Of a stretch of DNA of 64,000 nucleotides, positions 51,418-60,929 are shown in pieces. A program made the position numbers and the translations under genes. The first letter of the stretch is position 1; every line of letters begins with the position of its first letter. Under the pieces are notes generated by a model. That model worked only from the letters and a program-made list of their open reading frames with translations, had not been told where the DNA came from and did no database searches. The stretch comes from JASHPR01 sp963833885 (GTDB lineage Bacteria; Actinomycetota; Actinomycetes; Streptosporangiales; Streptosporangiaceae), in contig CAWHZU010000010.1 of NCBI GenBank assembly GCA_963833885.1, forward strand, positions 1 through 64,000. The letters run 5' to 3'.

Positions 51418-53067
51418 TTGCGCCTAGAGGACACGCTGCCGCCCGTTCCTGATGCAGCGGAGGCGGGATCTGTGGCTGCGCCGAGAGGCTGGCCTGCCGG
51501 GTTTGGCGCGGCCATCCGGCGGCGGCTGACGCTGGAACATCTGCTCGCGCTGCTGCTCGGGCTGCTCGTCCTGGTCGTCCATGACGTCCCGTACATCCTC
51601 ACGACGTCGTACTGGAACGACGAATCCTGGGTGGCGATCACCACCAAGTTCCCGCTGTCGCAGCTGCGCGCGGTCGTGGACAGCACGCCGATCGGCTGGG
51701 CGGCGGTGCTGCGAGTGATCAACATGCCGGGTACCCAGTCGGGCCGGCTGATGCCGCTCGCGTTCGCCGGCGTGGCCGTGGTGATCGCGTACTGGTTCGC
51801 CCGGCAGCTCGGCTGGCGGCAGCGGGAGTCCGCGGTCGCCGCCGGGGTGCTGGCCGCGATCGCCGCGCTGCTGGTCCCCTCGATGCTCGTGCGCAACGAC
51901 CTGAAGCAATACACGGCGGACGCCTGCCTGTCGCTGCTCGTGCTGGCGCTGACTGCGCGGCTGGAGCGCGAGTGGTCCCGGCCCCGGCTGGCCGCGCTGT
52001 CGGTGGCCGTCTGGGGCGGCATGCTGTTCAGCGACGCCGTCGCGTTCATCGGCGTGGGGGCTTTCGCCGCGGTGTGCCTGGTCCAGCTCGCCCGCCGGGC
52101 CTGGCGCCGGCTCGGCGAGTCGGTCGCCGTCGGCGCGATCACGGCCATCCTGATGCTCGTGGTCTACAAGGCGTTCTACGCGGCCGCGGTCAACGCGGGT
52201 CTCGTGTACAGCCCGCATTTCCGCTACTACTACCTGCCGCTCCGGCAGGGCCTGCACGCCTCGATCACGTTCATAACCGGGGCGTTCACCGCCGTGCACA
52301 ACATCTTCGGCCTGGGGCCGGTGTGGTTGGGGCTCCCGCTCTTCTTGGCCGGGGTTGCCACCGTGTTGTGGCTGGACAGGCCCGCCACGGCCATCACCCT
52401 CGCCGCGCTGTACCCGGAGATGATGGCGATCTCGGCGGTGCACAAGTACCCGTTCCTCGACCTGCGGACTTCCACGTTCCTTTTCGTTGTCACGGCTGTC
52501 ACAGCTGCGATCGGCGTGGTCGGGGTGTGCGCAGCGCTGCAGCCGTTGCTCAAGGAATGGACGCCGGTCCTGGTGATCGCGATCTCGGTTCTGGCCATCG
52601 CGGGCTTCACCGTCAACAACGCGTCGTACATTCGCATGCACTCGATCCCGGCCGAGGATGAGCGTGCCCAGACGCTGTATGTGGCCGACCACGCCCGGCC
52701 CAACGACGTGATCCTGGTGAACCTGAGCAGCAACTGGGGGTTCGCCTATTACTGGACGCAGGGCCAGGCGGCCCGCCGGACAGATCCGTACGTGGCGCAG
52801 GACTATGAGGCGTACTTCCCGGATCAGCCGCGCATCGTGGTGGCGTTCAACCGGACCAACTCGGCCGTTGCCGCGGCGCTGTCGCAGGCGGTGGCGCAGT
52901 CCCGGCAGCGGTCCTGCAGCCCGATCTGGCTGATCCGCACCCACGTCTCCACGGGCGAGTACGCGGCGTGGAGCGCGGCGCTGCGGAAGGAAGGGCTGAC
53001 GGCTAAGTATGCGGGCGTGCACGAACTGAGAATCATCCAGGTCCGGGGGTCGTCGCAGTGCCGGTGA
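51418..53067 (+). CDS. GT-C-like membrane glycosyltransferase candidate (intact paralogue)
   Basis: A 549-residue protein, apparent TTG start 51418. The first outside loop contains YWNDESWVAITTKFPLSQLR, with the Asp-Glu pair expected of ArnT/PMT-like enzymes. Eight to ten helices follow, and a C-terminal exterior domain (DVILVNLSSNWGFAYYW; YEAYFPDQPRIVV; CSPIWLIRTHVS). The copy at 44687-46324 is its frameshifted relative. Its stop overlaps the next gene's GTG start. Confidence 0.75.
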   Translation: MRLEDTLPPVPDAAEAGSVAAPRGWPAGFGAAIRRRLTLEHLLALLLGLLVLVVHDVPYILTTSYWNDESWVAITTKFPLSQLRAVVDSTPIGWAAVLRVINMPGTQSGRLMPLAFAGVAVVIAYWFARQLGWRQRESAVAAGVLAAIAALLVPSMLVRNDLKQYTADACLSLLVLALTARLEREWSRPRLAALSVAVWGGMLFSDAVAFIGVGAFAAVCLVQLARRAWRRLGESVAVGAITAILMLVVYKAFYAAAVNAGLVYSPHFRYYYLPLRQGLHASITFITGAFTAVHNIFGLGPVWLGLPLFLAGVATVLWLDRPATAITLAALYPEMMAISAVHKYPFLDLRTSTFLFVVTAVTAAIGVVGVCAALQPLLKEWTPVLVIAISVLAIAGFTVNNASYIRMHSIPAEDERAQTLYVADHARPNDVILVNLSSNWGFAYYWTQGQAARRTDPYVAQDYEAYFPDQPRIVVAFNRTNSAVAAALSQAVAQSRQRSCSPIWLIRTHVSTGEYAAWSAALRKEGLTAKYAGVHELRIIQVRGSSQCR

Positions 53068-54449
53068 GCCGGGTGGCCGTCGACGTCGAGACGCCCGACG
53101 ACGGCGGCTCGCACGGCAGGGTCACAGCCACGGCCCGGCGGGCACGGGACTGGCTTGCCAGGGATGTCTTTCCGGCGGATGACACGTCCGCCCGTACCGC
53201 GACGCTGGCCGCTCTCGCGGTCGGCCTGGCCGCCGCCCTGGCCGCGGGCCTGCGGCTGGGCGCGCAGGGCATGAACACGCTGTGGGCCGAGGACGGCCAG
53301 GTGTTCTACGCCGCGGCGAAGCACGCCGCGCTCCCCGACGTCTTCTTCCACACCTACCGCGGGTACATGCACGCCGGCCCGCGGACGGTCGCCGCCGCCG
53401 CCGCGCTGTTCCCGGTCAAGTGGGCCGCGGCCGGCATCGCCGTCGGCGATGCGATCGCGCTCGGCCTGCTCGCCGCGATCGTCTACCGCGCGTCAGCGCC
53501 GTTCATCCGCAACCCGTGGCTGCGGGTCGTCCCGGCCCTGCTGATCGCCGCGTGCCCGGTCGGGCAGGAGGCGATCGGCTCGATAGCGAACCTGCAGTGG
53601 TTCCTGTTCTTCGCCGCCGTCGTGGTCCTGCTGTGGAACCCGGGGCGCCCGCTGCCGATCGCCATCGGCGTGGTGACGGTGCTGTTCGCGACCATGAGCA
53701 GCCCGTTCGGGATCCTCCTCATCCCGCTCGCTGGCCTGCGCCTGCTGGTGTTTCTGGCCAACCGCGCTTCGGTGATCCCGGTGGCCGCGCTGGCCGGGTT
53801 CGGCATGCAGACGCTGATCATGGCTGGCGCCACCGGGCGCACGTCGTACACCACCGTGGTTCCGGGCAAGCTGACCAGCCTGTTTGTCTCGGGCGTGGTC
53901 GGCCAGGGCTTCTTCGGCGCCCGGTACTCCGCCCCGTGGTCGGCCCTTGGCGCCGTCGCGGTGATCGCCATCGCCGCGGCGTGGGCACTCGTCGCCGCCA
54001 CCGGCAGGCTGCGCTCGTTCACCGCCGCGTCCGTGACGCTTTTCTATGCTCTCGTCTTCTTTGCCGTGCCGGTTGTGCTCGACGGCATGACCATCGGGCA
54101 GCCGCCCGCCTACCGGTACTACGTCGGGCCACTGCTGCTGATCGTGTTCGCCGTGACCGTCATGCTCGACGGTGTCCTGCGCCGGCCGGATCACGTCCGC
54201 TGGGCCGAGGCCTACCGGCCGGTCCCGGCAGTGCTGTGCGCCGCGCTGCTGGTGTGCCTGGGCTACTCAACCGTCACGACGTACCGCGCCCCGGACCCCG
54301 CCCGGTCGGCGCCGACCTGGTCGGCGGCCCTGAACAACGCGCGCATCCGGTGCAGCCACGGCGCTCCCAGGGCGGCGGTGCCGATCACACCGGTATCGGT
54401 GCACCACTGGAAGGTCGTGCTCAGCTGTTCTCAGATCTCCCGCGGCTAG
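53058..54449 (+). CDS. Multi-pass membrane protein of the glycan cluster
   Basis: A 463-residue protein with about ten helices. The first outer loop carries NTLWAEDGQVFYAAAKH with an acidic pair, followed by HTYRGYMHAGPRTVA, again GT-C-like. The C-terminal exterior segment is short with three cysteines. GTG 53058 lies inside the previous gene (10-bp overlap). Its 3' end overlaps the convergent GT2 gene by 29 bp. Function inferred only from topology and context. Confidence 0.65.
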   Translation: MPVSRVAVDVETPDDGGSHGRVTATARRARDWLARDVFPADDTSARTATLAALAVGLAAALAAGLRLGAQGMNTLWAEDGQVFYAAAKHAALPDVFFHTYRGYMHAGPRTVAAAAALFPVKWAAAGIAVGDAIALGLLAAIVYRASAPFIRNPWLRVVPALLIAACPVGQEAIGSIANLQWFLFFAAVVVLLWNPGRPLPIAIGVVTVLFATMSSPFGILLIPLAGLRLLVFLANRASVIPVAALAGFGMQTLIMAGATGRTSYTTVVPGKLTSLFVSGVVGQGFFGARYSAPWSALGAVAVIAIAAAWALVAATGRLRSFTAASVTLFYALVFFAVPVVLDGMTIGQPPAYRYYVGPLLLIVFAVTVMLDGVLRRPDHVRWAEAYRPVPAVLCAALLVCLGYSTVTTYRAPDPARSAPTWSAALNNARIRCSHGAPRAAVPITPVSVHHWKVVLSCSQISRG

Positions 54450-55263
54450 CCGGCTCGGCTTCTACGGCCGATGCACCGGCCGCGCCGTGCGCCGCGCCGC
54501 GGCCCGAGAGCGCGCGCGCAGGGTCGATGTCCAGGTAGGAGTAGCGGCGAAGCCGGCGCTGGTGCAGCCGGTACTGAACCGAGGTTTGCAGCACGCCTAC
54601 GCCGTACCGGATGCTCCTCCTCAGGTTTATCGACGACGAGTCGGCCTGGTAGCGGGTCGGGCAGGACAGCTCACCGATGCGGGCGCCCGCCGCCAGCGAC
54701 TGGACCAGGATCTGGTTGTCGAAGACGAAGTCATCGGAGTTGCGCTCGAACGGGACGGCGGCGAGCAGGCTGCGGCTGAACGCGCGCAGGCCGGTGTGGT
54801 ACTCGGACAGCTTCTGGCGGAGCACGATGTTCTCGGCCAGGGTGAGGAACCGGTTCGCGGCGTACTTGTAGCGGGGCATTCCGCGGGCGACCGGGCTCTG
54901 GGCGAGGATCCGCGAGCCGAGCACCAGGTCGTACTCGCCATAGGCGATCATCGAGGCCATCGCGGGGACGAGCAGCGGTGAGTACTGGTAGTCCGGATGC
55001 ACCATCACGATGATGTCGGCGCCGAGTTCGAGCGCACGCCGGTAACAGGTCTTCTGGTTTCCCCCGTAGCCGAGGTTGCGCTCGTGGCTGATCGGCTCGA
55101 GGCCGAGCCGGCCGGCCAGCGCGACCGTCTCGTCGGTGCTGGCGTCGTCGACGAGCACGACCTCGTCTACTAAGCCGCGGTCCAACTCCGACAGCGTGCG
55201 CGCCAGCGTTGCCTCGGCGTTGTAGGCCGGCATCACAACGGCGATCCTGTGACCGTTCAGCAC
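54421..55263 (-). CDS. GT2 dolichol-phosphate mannose synthase-like enzyme
   Basis: A 280-residue soluble GT2 from GTG 55263 (HRIAVVMPAYNAEATL follows at once): VDDASTDET, the RNLGYGGNQKTCYRRAL block, MVHPDYQYSP in place of the usual DxD, and EYHTGLRAFSR. It lacks membrane helices, unlike the other GT2 at 50395. It probably charges a polyprenyl phosphate or makes a lipid-linked intermediate. Opposite in direction to the surrounding genes. Confidence 0.85.
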   Translation of the reverse strand: MLNGHRIAVVMPAYNAEATLARTLSELDRGLVDEVVLVDDASTDETVALAGRLGLEPISHERNLGYGGNQKTCYRRALELGADIIVMVHPDYQYSPLLVPAMASMIAYGEYDLVLGSRILAQSPVARGMPRYKYAANRFLTLAENIVLRQKLSEYHTGLRAFSRSLLAAVPFERNSDDFVFDNQILVQSLAAGARIGELSCPTRYQADSSSINLRRSIRYGVGVLQTSVQYRLHQRRLRRYSYLDIDPARALSGRGAAHGAAGASAVEAEPASRGRSENS

Positions 55264-55385
55264 CAGGGCAGCATAGAAGGGATAAACCCAATTTATGGTA
55301 AAGAGCAACCCAATCTGCGGTATAGACACCCGATGCGAATTTCCTCCGGCTGCACTCGGGCCCGATGCCATACATACTGGGCGCC

Positions 55386-57245
55386 GTGAAAACCGTCTCG
55401 AACCAGCCTGGGCCCGCCGATGCCGGCGTCCGCAGCCCCGGCCCTGAGGGCCTGGCTCGGTCGCGGGCCGTCTGGGCAGCCTGGCTCGAGGCGCTGGGCG
55501 TGGCGGCGTCCCCGGCGGTCGCGGCGCTGGTGCTGCGGCTCCGGCTGATGGCGCCGAGCGACCTGCCCGACCCGGCCATGCACACCGTCTACATCGTTGA
55601 CCCGCATCAGGTCTTCACCCGCTACGCGGCCGTCTACGCATCGACCGCCCGGCTGCGGGAGAGCGCACGGGCCGGGTTCCTGGTGCCCGCCAGGCTGGCC
55701 TACCTGGCCTTCGGCCCGGCGGGTGGGTTCTTCCTACTGCGCTACCTGCTCGCCCTGATCGCGGTGGCCCCGGTCTACCTGCTGCTGCGCCGCGTCTACG
55801 GCCGCCCCGCCGGAGTGGTGGGCGTCCTCGTGGTGCTCTCCTCGCCGGTGCTGGTGACCGCGTGGGGGACGGATTACCCCGATTCCGCTGTGGTGTCGTA
55901 CGCCGCAGGTGCGCTGGCATGCCTGGCGATGCCGTGCTCGCCGCGGTGGCGGCGCGGATGGCTGACCGCAGCCGGGGTGCTGCTCACCGCGGCCGTGTGG
56001 TCACACGGGGTCGCGGTGCCCCTGGTGGGAGCGACGATGGTCGCCTACCTGGCGGTGCGGCTCATGCGGGACCGGGCCGGACTACCCGGTGACCTGGTCC
56101 TGCTGGCGGGGGTCGCCGCGGCCGTTACCGTCGTGCTGATCGCGGCCTCCGCGGTGCTGATCGGCCACGCCAACTTCATCGCCACTACGTGGCAGGCCTA
56201 CCGCTACCTGTCCCAGCCCTCGCAGGTCACCCAGTGGCACTCGGCGAACTGGCGGTGGGCGCCCTACGTGGCCTACCTCCTGGTGCCCCCCGCGGTGCTC
56301 GGCGGGTTCGCGGTCGCTGTCGCCCGCCGCGGCCGCGCGGTGGCCACCCCGGTGCTGATGATCGGGGCGATGTTCGCTGTGCAGCTGGTGGTCTACGTGG
56401 GCCTGCAGTTCTTCGGCACCGTGCAGACCCTGGAGGAGCATTACTTCTCCTCCACGCTGTGGGCGGTGGTCTGCCTGGCGTTCGCGATCACCGTCGCCGA
56501 ACTGGCCCGGCCGCTGTCGGACCGCCCGATCGCCCGGTGGCTGCCCGCCGCGGTGCTGCTCGCCGTGCCGCTCTGCTACGAGGCCGACCCGCACGTCCCC
56601 TCGTTCGGGTGGGCGCCGGCCGGTGCGATCCTGGCCGCCGCGGTGATCGCTGCGGCCGCCGCCGCGCGCTGCTGCGGCAGGATCAGGAGCCCGCTGACGA
56701 CGGCCGTCGGCCTCGGCGCGGCGCTGGTGGCGTTCGCCGGCGCCAGCCTGGTGCTCACCGTCGCGCCCATCCCGGCTCACCCGGTGCTGCCCGGTACCGC
56801 GTTCGACCCTCCCCCCGCCTACGCGTCCGCGCTCGGCGGCGGCTGGGCGACCTACCTCGACAGTTACCGGATCGCCGCCGCCCTGCCACTGTTCGCCGGC
56901 CCGGCCGCGTACTCCGGCGAGCAGATCCTCACCTGGTGGCCGATCTCCGACGGCAGCCCCAGCCCGTTCACCGAGTACGCAGGGATGTATCACGGCAAGT
57001 TCAACACCCTGCCCAGTAACCCGCCGGACCTCACCTCGGCCGACCGCGCGATGCTCAGGACCAGGCGCCCGGCCGAGCTGCTCCTGTACGACACCTCGGC
57101 GGCGTCGTTCCCCGCTGCGCTGCGCAACCTCGGGCACTTCCAGCCGACCCTGGTGCGTGCCACGGTGCTGCGCAGCGGCGCCCTGGTCCTGCACGTCTGG
57201 CTGATCCGGCTGGGAAGGTACTACAACGCGCAGAAGGCGCATTAG
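55386..57245 (+). CDS. Multi-pass membrane protein, GT-C-like
   Basis: A 619-residue protein from GTG 55386 (an upstream ATG at 55365 is possible). About twelve helices; the first outer loop contains TVYIVDPHQVFTRYAAVY, and later VTAWGTDYPDSAVVSY resembles the acidic second loop of GT-C enzymes. The C-terminal ~150 residues form an outer domain (SADRAMLRTRRPAELLLYDTS). No family recognised with certainty; context suggests glycan assembly. Confidence 0.65.
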   Translation: MKTVSNQPGPADAGVRSPGPEGLARSRAVWAAWLEALGVAASPAVAALVLRLRLMAPSDLPDPAMHTVYIVDPHQVFTRYAAVYASTARLRESARAGFLVPARLAYLAFGPAGGFFLLRYLLALIAVAPVYLLLRRVYGRPAGVVGVLVVLSSPVLVTAWGTDYPDSAVVSYAAGALACLAMPCSPRWRRGWLTAAGVLLTAAVWSHGVAVPLVGATMVAYLAVRLMRDRAGLPGDLVLLAGVAAAVTVVLIAASAVLIGHANFIATTWQAYRYLSQPSQVTQWHSANWRWAPYVAYLLVPPAVLGGFAVAVARRGRAVATPVLMIGAMFAVQLVVYVGLQFFGTVQTLEEHYFSSTLWAVVCLAFAITVAELARPLSDRPIARWLPAAVLLAVPLCYEADPHVPSFGWAPAGAILAAAVIAAAAAARCCGRIRSPLTTAVGLGAALVAFAGASLVLTVAPIPAHPVLPGTAFDPPPAYASALGGGWATYLDSYRIAAALPLFAGPAAYSGEQILTWWPISDGSPSPFTEYAGMYHGKFNTLPSNPPDLTSADRAMLRTRRPAELLLYDTSAASFPAALRNLGHFQPTLVRATVLRSGALVLHVWLIRLGRYYNAQKAH

Positions 57246-57291
57246 CCGCGCCATCGCGCGCTAAGGTCTGGTGGACTGGTGGCACGGAGGA

Positions 57292-58851
57292 ATGGTGAAC
57301 GACACCGATCTGCCCATGGACAGCTATCAGCCTGCGCGCCGGCAGGCGGCCGCGCCGTGGCGGGCCTGGTTTGGCTGGTTAGCGGCCTTCCTGCTGATCG
57401 GGGCCGGCTGGGCGCTGGTGGCGCCGCTCGACCAGGTCCCCGACGAGGCGGACCACGTCTACCGGGCCGCAGCTGTGGTCCGCGGCGAGATCTTCCCGCA
57501 CATCGTCACCTATGACCACGGGACGGGAGCGATCACGAACGTCCCGGTGAGCCTCATGCGGCCGGCCTATCCCGGCCCATGCGGCAGGTTCCCGCGTGCC
57601 TCGTGCTCGTTCGCCTCGGCGCCGCCGGGCCAGGTCACGGTCGTCACCGGCGAGGGCCGGATGTTCCCGTTCTACTACGCGCTGGTCGGCTGGCCTTCCC
57701 TGCTGTCCGCCGGCCGCACCGGCTGGTACCTCATGCGGCTGGACAACGCCGTCCTGTGCGCGCTGATGCTGGCGACTGCTGCTGTCGTGGTGATGTCGCT
57801 GCCCAGACGGCCACTGGTGCTCGCCGCCGCGTTGCTCGTGGGGCTGACTCCCGACGCTCTCTCGCTGACCGGAGCGGTGAACTCGAGCGCGCTGGAAGCG
57901 GCCGCGGCGGTGTGCTACTGGGCGGTGCTGCTGGCCCTGATCCACGACAACTCAGCCTTGAGCCGGCGGCTGCTGGCTTCCGTCGCAGTAGCCGCCACCG
58001 TCGTGCTGACCCTGACCCGCGAATATGACTGGCTGTGGGCGGCGCTGGCGATGGTCCTGGTGCTCGCCACCGCGGGCAGGGAGCAGCGGCGATCGTTCCT
58101 GCGGTCGCCGCTGGGGCGAGGCATGCTCCTCGTCATCGTCGCGTCGGCGGCCGTGACCGAGCTCTGGTCGTTCCGGTTCAAGGCCTACCAGGTCTTCCCC
58201 ATGTTCCCGAGGCCGCTGAGCCTGGCCGAGGCGCTGCGTCACAGCGTGGTGATGGCACCGATCCAGCTCCGGGAGACCCTTGGGTACCTTTCCTGGGACA
58301 CGATCCAGCCCCCGGCTGTGGCGGTGGTGTGCTGGGGCCTCGCCGTGGTCGCGGTGGTGGTGATCGGCTTCGCCCTGAGCCGGCGGGCGGGCCTGCTCGT
58401 CATTGTGGGGCTGGCATTCGTCGTTGGCATACCGTTCGCGATGACCCTGGCGGGCTCCCTGCATCCCATGATCGGCGAGTGGCTGGGACGTTACACGCTG
58501 CCGCTGGCGGTCGGCGTCCCGCTGCTGGCCGTCGCCCGAGGGCCCGCCGCTCACGCCGAACGCAGGATCGTGATCGCGCTGGCGTCGGTCGTCCTGATTC
58601 TCGTCCTGTGCGGTCAGGCGGCGGTCTATTCGCACGCCTGGACGGTGTTCCTCACCACGCCCCCGGCTACGCCGTTCGTGGCCGCGCCCGGGCCTACGCC
58701 GCACCTGGACGCGCTGATCGGCTCGCTCTTCCTGCTGCTGGGCGCGCTGGGCATCCTGGGCAGCATCCTGCGGGCCGAGTACGGCGGCCCGTCGGCGCGC
58801 CCGGCGCCGGATACCGGCCGTTCCGGTGCGGCATCCCCCGCACCTTCATAA
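57292..58851 (+). CDS. DUF2142 membrane protein
   Basis: A ~519-residue protein with the DUF2142 signature VPDEADHVYRAAAVVRGEIFP in the first loop and about twelve helices (FPFYYALVGWPSLLS; VGLTPDALSLTGAVNSSALE). A GGAGG abuts the ATG at 57292; GTG 57295 is equally possible. DUF2142 genes usually lie in polysaccharide or teichoic-acid clusters and are thought to be GT-C-type transferases. It is followed at 6 bp by a convergent gene. Confidence 0.85.
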   Translation: MVNDTDLPMDSYQPARRQAAAPWRAWFGWLAAFLLIGAGWALVAPLDQVPDEADHVYRAAAVVRGEIFPHIVTYDHGTGAITNVPVSLMRPAYPGPCGRFPRASCSFASAPPGQVTVVTGEGRMFPFYYALVGWPSLLSAGRTGWYLMRLDNAVLCALMLATAAVVVMSLPRRPLVLAAALLVGLTPDALSLTGAVNSSALEAAAAVCYWAVLLALIHDNSALSRRLLASVAVAATVVLTLTREYDWLWAALAMVLVLATAGREQRRSFLRSPLGRGMLLVIVASAAVTELWSFRFKAYQVFPMFPRPLSLAEALRHSVVMAPIQLRETLGYLSWDTIQPPAVAVVCWGLAVVAVVVIGFALSRRAGLLVIVGLAFVVGIPFAMTLAGSLHPMIGEWLGRYTLPLAVGVPLLAVARGPAAHAERRIVIALASVVLILVLCGQAAVYSHAWTVFLTTPPATPFVAAPGPTPHLDALIGSLFLLLGALGILGSILRAEYGGPSARPAPDTGRSGAASPAPS

Positions 58852-58856
58852 CCGGA

Positions 58857-60836
58857 CTAGGGCGCCAGGCGGGCCAGGACGACGATCCCGGTGCCGTTAC
58901 CAGGGAAGGCCCGCTGCAATGCCCGGAACGGGACGGTCCCCCATCGTGTGGCCAGCCCGCGCACGCTGGTCGTCGGCTGCAACTGCCTGCCGGATCCTGC
59001 GGTGCGCTCGGCAAGAGTCTGGCCCCCCGCCGCGGCCAGCCGCCTGCGGCCGATCAGGTTGCGGCCAGCCTCGAGCGCGTAGCCGAGCGGGAAGCCGTAG
59101 TAGCGCACCTTGATCTCGCCGAAACCGCAACTGGCCAGCAGGTCCGTCATCGCCTCGGGGTCGTAGCGGCGGAAGTGGCCGACGAGCTCGTCCCATGGGC
59201 CGTACCTTCGCTGGTCCGCCGGGACCGAGAGCAGCAGCCAGCCGCCGGGCCGCAGCCGGGAGGCCCAGTCCTTGACTGCTGCCGCGTCGTCCTCGATGTG
59301 CTCCAGGACCTCGAAGGCGCAAACCAGGTCAAATCGCTCGGTACGGAGCGTTTCGACCGCGACGTTGCGGACCTCACCGGAACTCACCGCGGTGATCCGG
59401 CGCTGGGCCACGGCCCAGGACGTCTTGTCTGGCTCGACGCCCAGGTAGCGGTAGCGGCGCGCCAGCCGTGCTCCGAAGGCTCCCTGGCCGCAGCCGATCT
59501 CCAGCACGTCGGTGATGCCGTCGGGCGGAAGCATTCGCTGCACCACGTCATAGCGCAGCCAGGCGTTCGGCGCCAGCGGGGCCACCGCGTCAACGTCCGC
59601 CGACGGCCGCGCGGCCGCTGTGCTCCTGACCATGCCGGGCTCCTCTTCCTGCAGATCGAGCGACCCTTCAGGGGCAAGCTTCGCGGCCAGCGGGGCCACG
59701 ATCTGGGTCGCCGCGAATCGCTGCCGGGCCAGGGTGTGTGCCTGGTGGCGCAGCCGGTCCAGGCCAGCGCGATCATCTGCCAGCCGCAGCAGCGCCGCGG
59801 CCAGCGCCCCGGGATCGCCCGGCGGCACCAGCAGGGCCGCGTCGCCGAGGGCGCGCCGCTGCGGCGCCGTGTCGGACGTCACGATCGCGCACCCCGCGGC
59901 GGCGCCCTGGAACACCTTGTTCGGCACCACCCGCAGCGCCTTATCCCCGGTGCCGAAGATGCCGAGGCAGACGTCGTGGCCGGCGACCAGCGCGGGCAGG
60001 TTGGCGGCGGGCACCCAGTCCAGCCAGCGGACCGCCGGGTTGGCCGCGGCGGCGGCCCGCGCCTGCGCCGCGTCCTGGCCGCTGCCGACCATCGTGACCT
60101 CAATCCCCGCCCCTGCGATCTTGCTCAGCGCCGCGCCGATGACGGTGGTGCCCTGCAGCGGGGTGTACAGGCCGTAGAAAACCACGCGCAGCGGCCCCGG
60201 CGGGTCGGCGGAAGATGCTGACTGGCCCGGCGGGTCGGCGGAAGATGGCGACTGGCCCGGCAAGCCGCCGGACGCCTGCGGCGGGCTGGGCACCGGCCCC
60301 GCGGCGGCCTCGTACCACGCAGCGGGCGCGCCCACCGGGATCACGACAGCCCGGGACCGGTAGCGCGGCGGCAGCGCGGCCAGGTGCTCGTCGGTGTCCA
60401 CCACCACGATGTCGGCGGCGCGCAGGGCCGCGGAGTCGATCAGCCTCAGCACGACCTGGCGCGGGCCGCCATCGAGCCGGCGGTCCCGCGCGGTGTCGCT
60501 GGCCCCGACGAGGTGGTCGAGGACCACCGGCACCCGGCGGAACAGCAGCCTGGCCAGATGGACGTCGAAATGCCCGAGATACCCCACCACCACGGCATCC
60601 GGGACGGGCGTCCGGCGGGCGGCGACCGTCAGCGTCGCCCACCGCCGGGCGAGCCGGGCCAGCAGGGCAGGCGCCCGCCAGGGGTGGGCCAGCATGTCCA
60701 CCCTGGCCGCGGTGTCCAGGCCCAGCGGCGCATTGCACTCGGCCACGTCCGCCCCGCGTGCCCGCAGGCCCTCGGCGATCGTGGCGACCCTTGGGTGCAT
60801 CGAGGTGTCATAGGTGCCGAACAGGAGAACACGCAT
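58857..60836 (-). CDS. GT4 glycosyltransferase fused to a SAM methyltransferase
   Basis: A 659-residue single open frame from ATG 60836. Residues ~1-400 form a GT4/GT-B transferase (LLFGTYDTSMHPRVATIAEGLRA; VFYGLYTPLQGT; the donor-site block FGTGDKALRVVPNKVFQGAAAG). Residues ~430-659 form a class I methyltransferase (VLEIGCGQGAFGARLA; FDLVCAFEVLEHIEDD; RPGGWLLLSVPAD). A Pro/Ser linker inside the GT half contains two copies of a QSxSSADPPG decapeptide. It could add a sugar and methylate it. An ATG at 59632 might also allow separate translation of the methyltransferase. Confidence 0.8.
   Translation of the reverse strand: MRVLLFGTYDTSMHPRVATIAEGLRARGADVAECNAPLGLDTAARVDMLAHPWRAPALLARLARRWATLTVAARRTPVPDAVVVGYLGHFDVHLARLLFRRVPVVLDHLVGASDTARDRRLDGGPRQVVLRLIDSAALRAADIVVVDTDEHLAALPPRYRSRAVVIPVGAPAAWYEAAAGPVPSPPQASGGLPGQSPSSADPPGQSASSADPPGPLRVVFYGLYTPLQGTTVIGAALSKIAGAGIEVTMVGSGQDAAQARAAAAANPAVRWLDWVPAANLPALVAGHDVCLGIFGTGDKALRVVPNKVFQGAAAGCAIVTSDTAPQRRALGDAALLVPPGDPGALAAALLRLADDRAGLDRLRHQAHTLARQRFAATQIVAPLAAKLAPEGSLDLQEEEPGMVRSTAAARPSADVDAVAPLAPNAWLRYDVVQRMLPPDGITDVLEIGCGQGAFGARLARRYRYLGVEPDKTSWAVAQRRITAVSSGEVRNVAVETLRTERFDLVCAFEVLEHIEDDAAAVKDWASRLRPGGWLLLSVPADQRRYGPWDELVGHFRRYDPEAMTDLLASCGFGEIKVRYYGFPLGYALEAGRNLIGRRRLAAAGGQTLAERTAGSGRQLQPTTSVRGLATRWGTVPFRALQRAFPGNGTGIVVLARLAP
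60196..60255. repeat. Two 30-bp tandem repeats within the GT4 gene
   Basis: 60196-60225 and 60226-60255 match at 28 of 30 bases and encode QSASSADPPG and QSPSSADPPG on the minus strand. The repeat lies in a disordered loop of the GT-B fold, so copy number can vary without frame loss. Confidence 0.9.
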
Positions 60837-60929
60837 AATGTGTGTACCGTACCGGCCTGTGGACCCGGGCGGCCCGCGGGATCGGGATCGCCGGGCCGGG
60901 GATACTGCGGAACGTCTAGGCTGTGCCGT

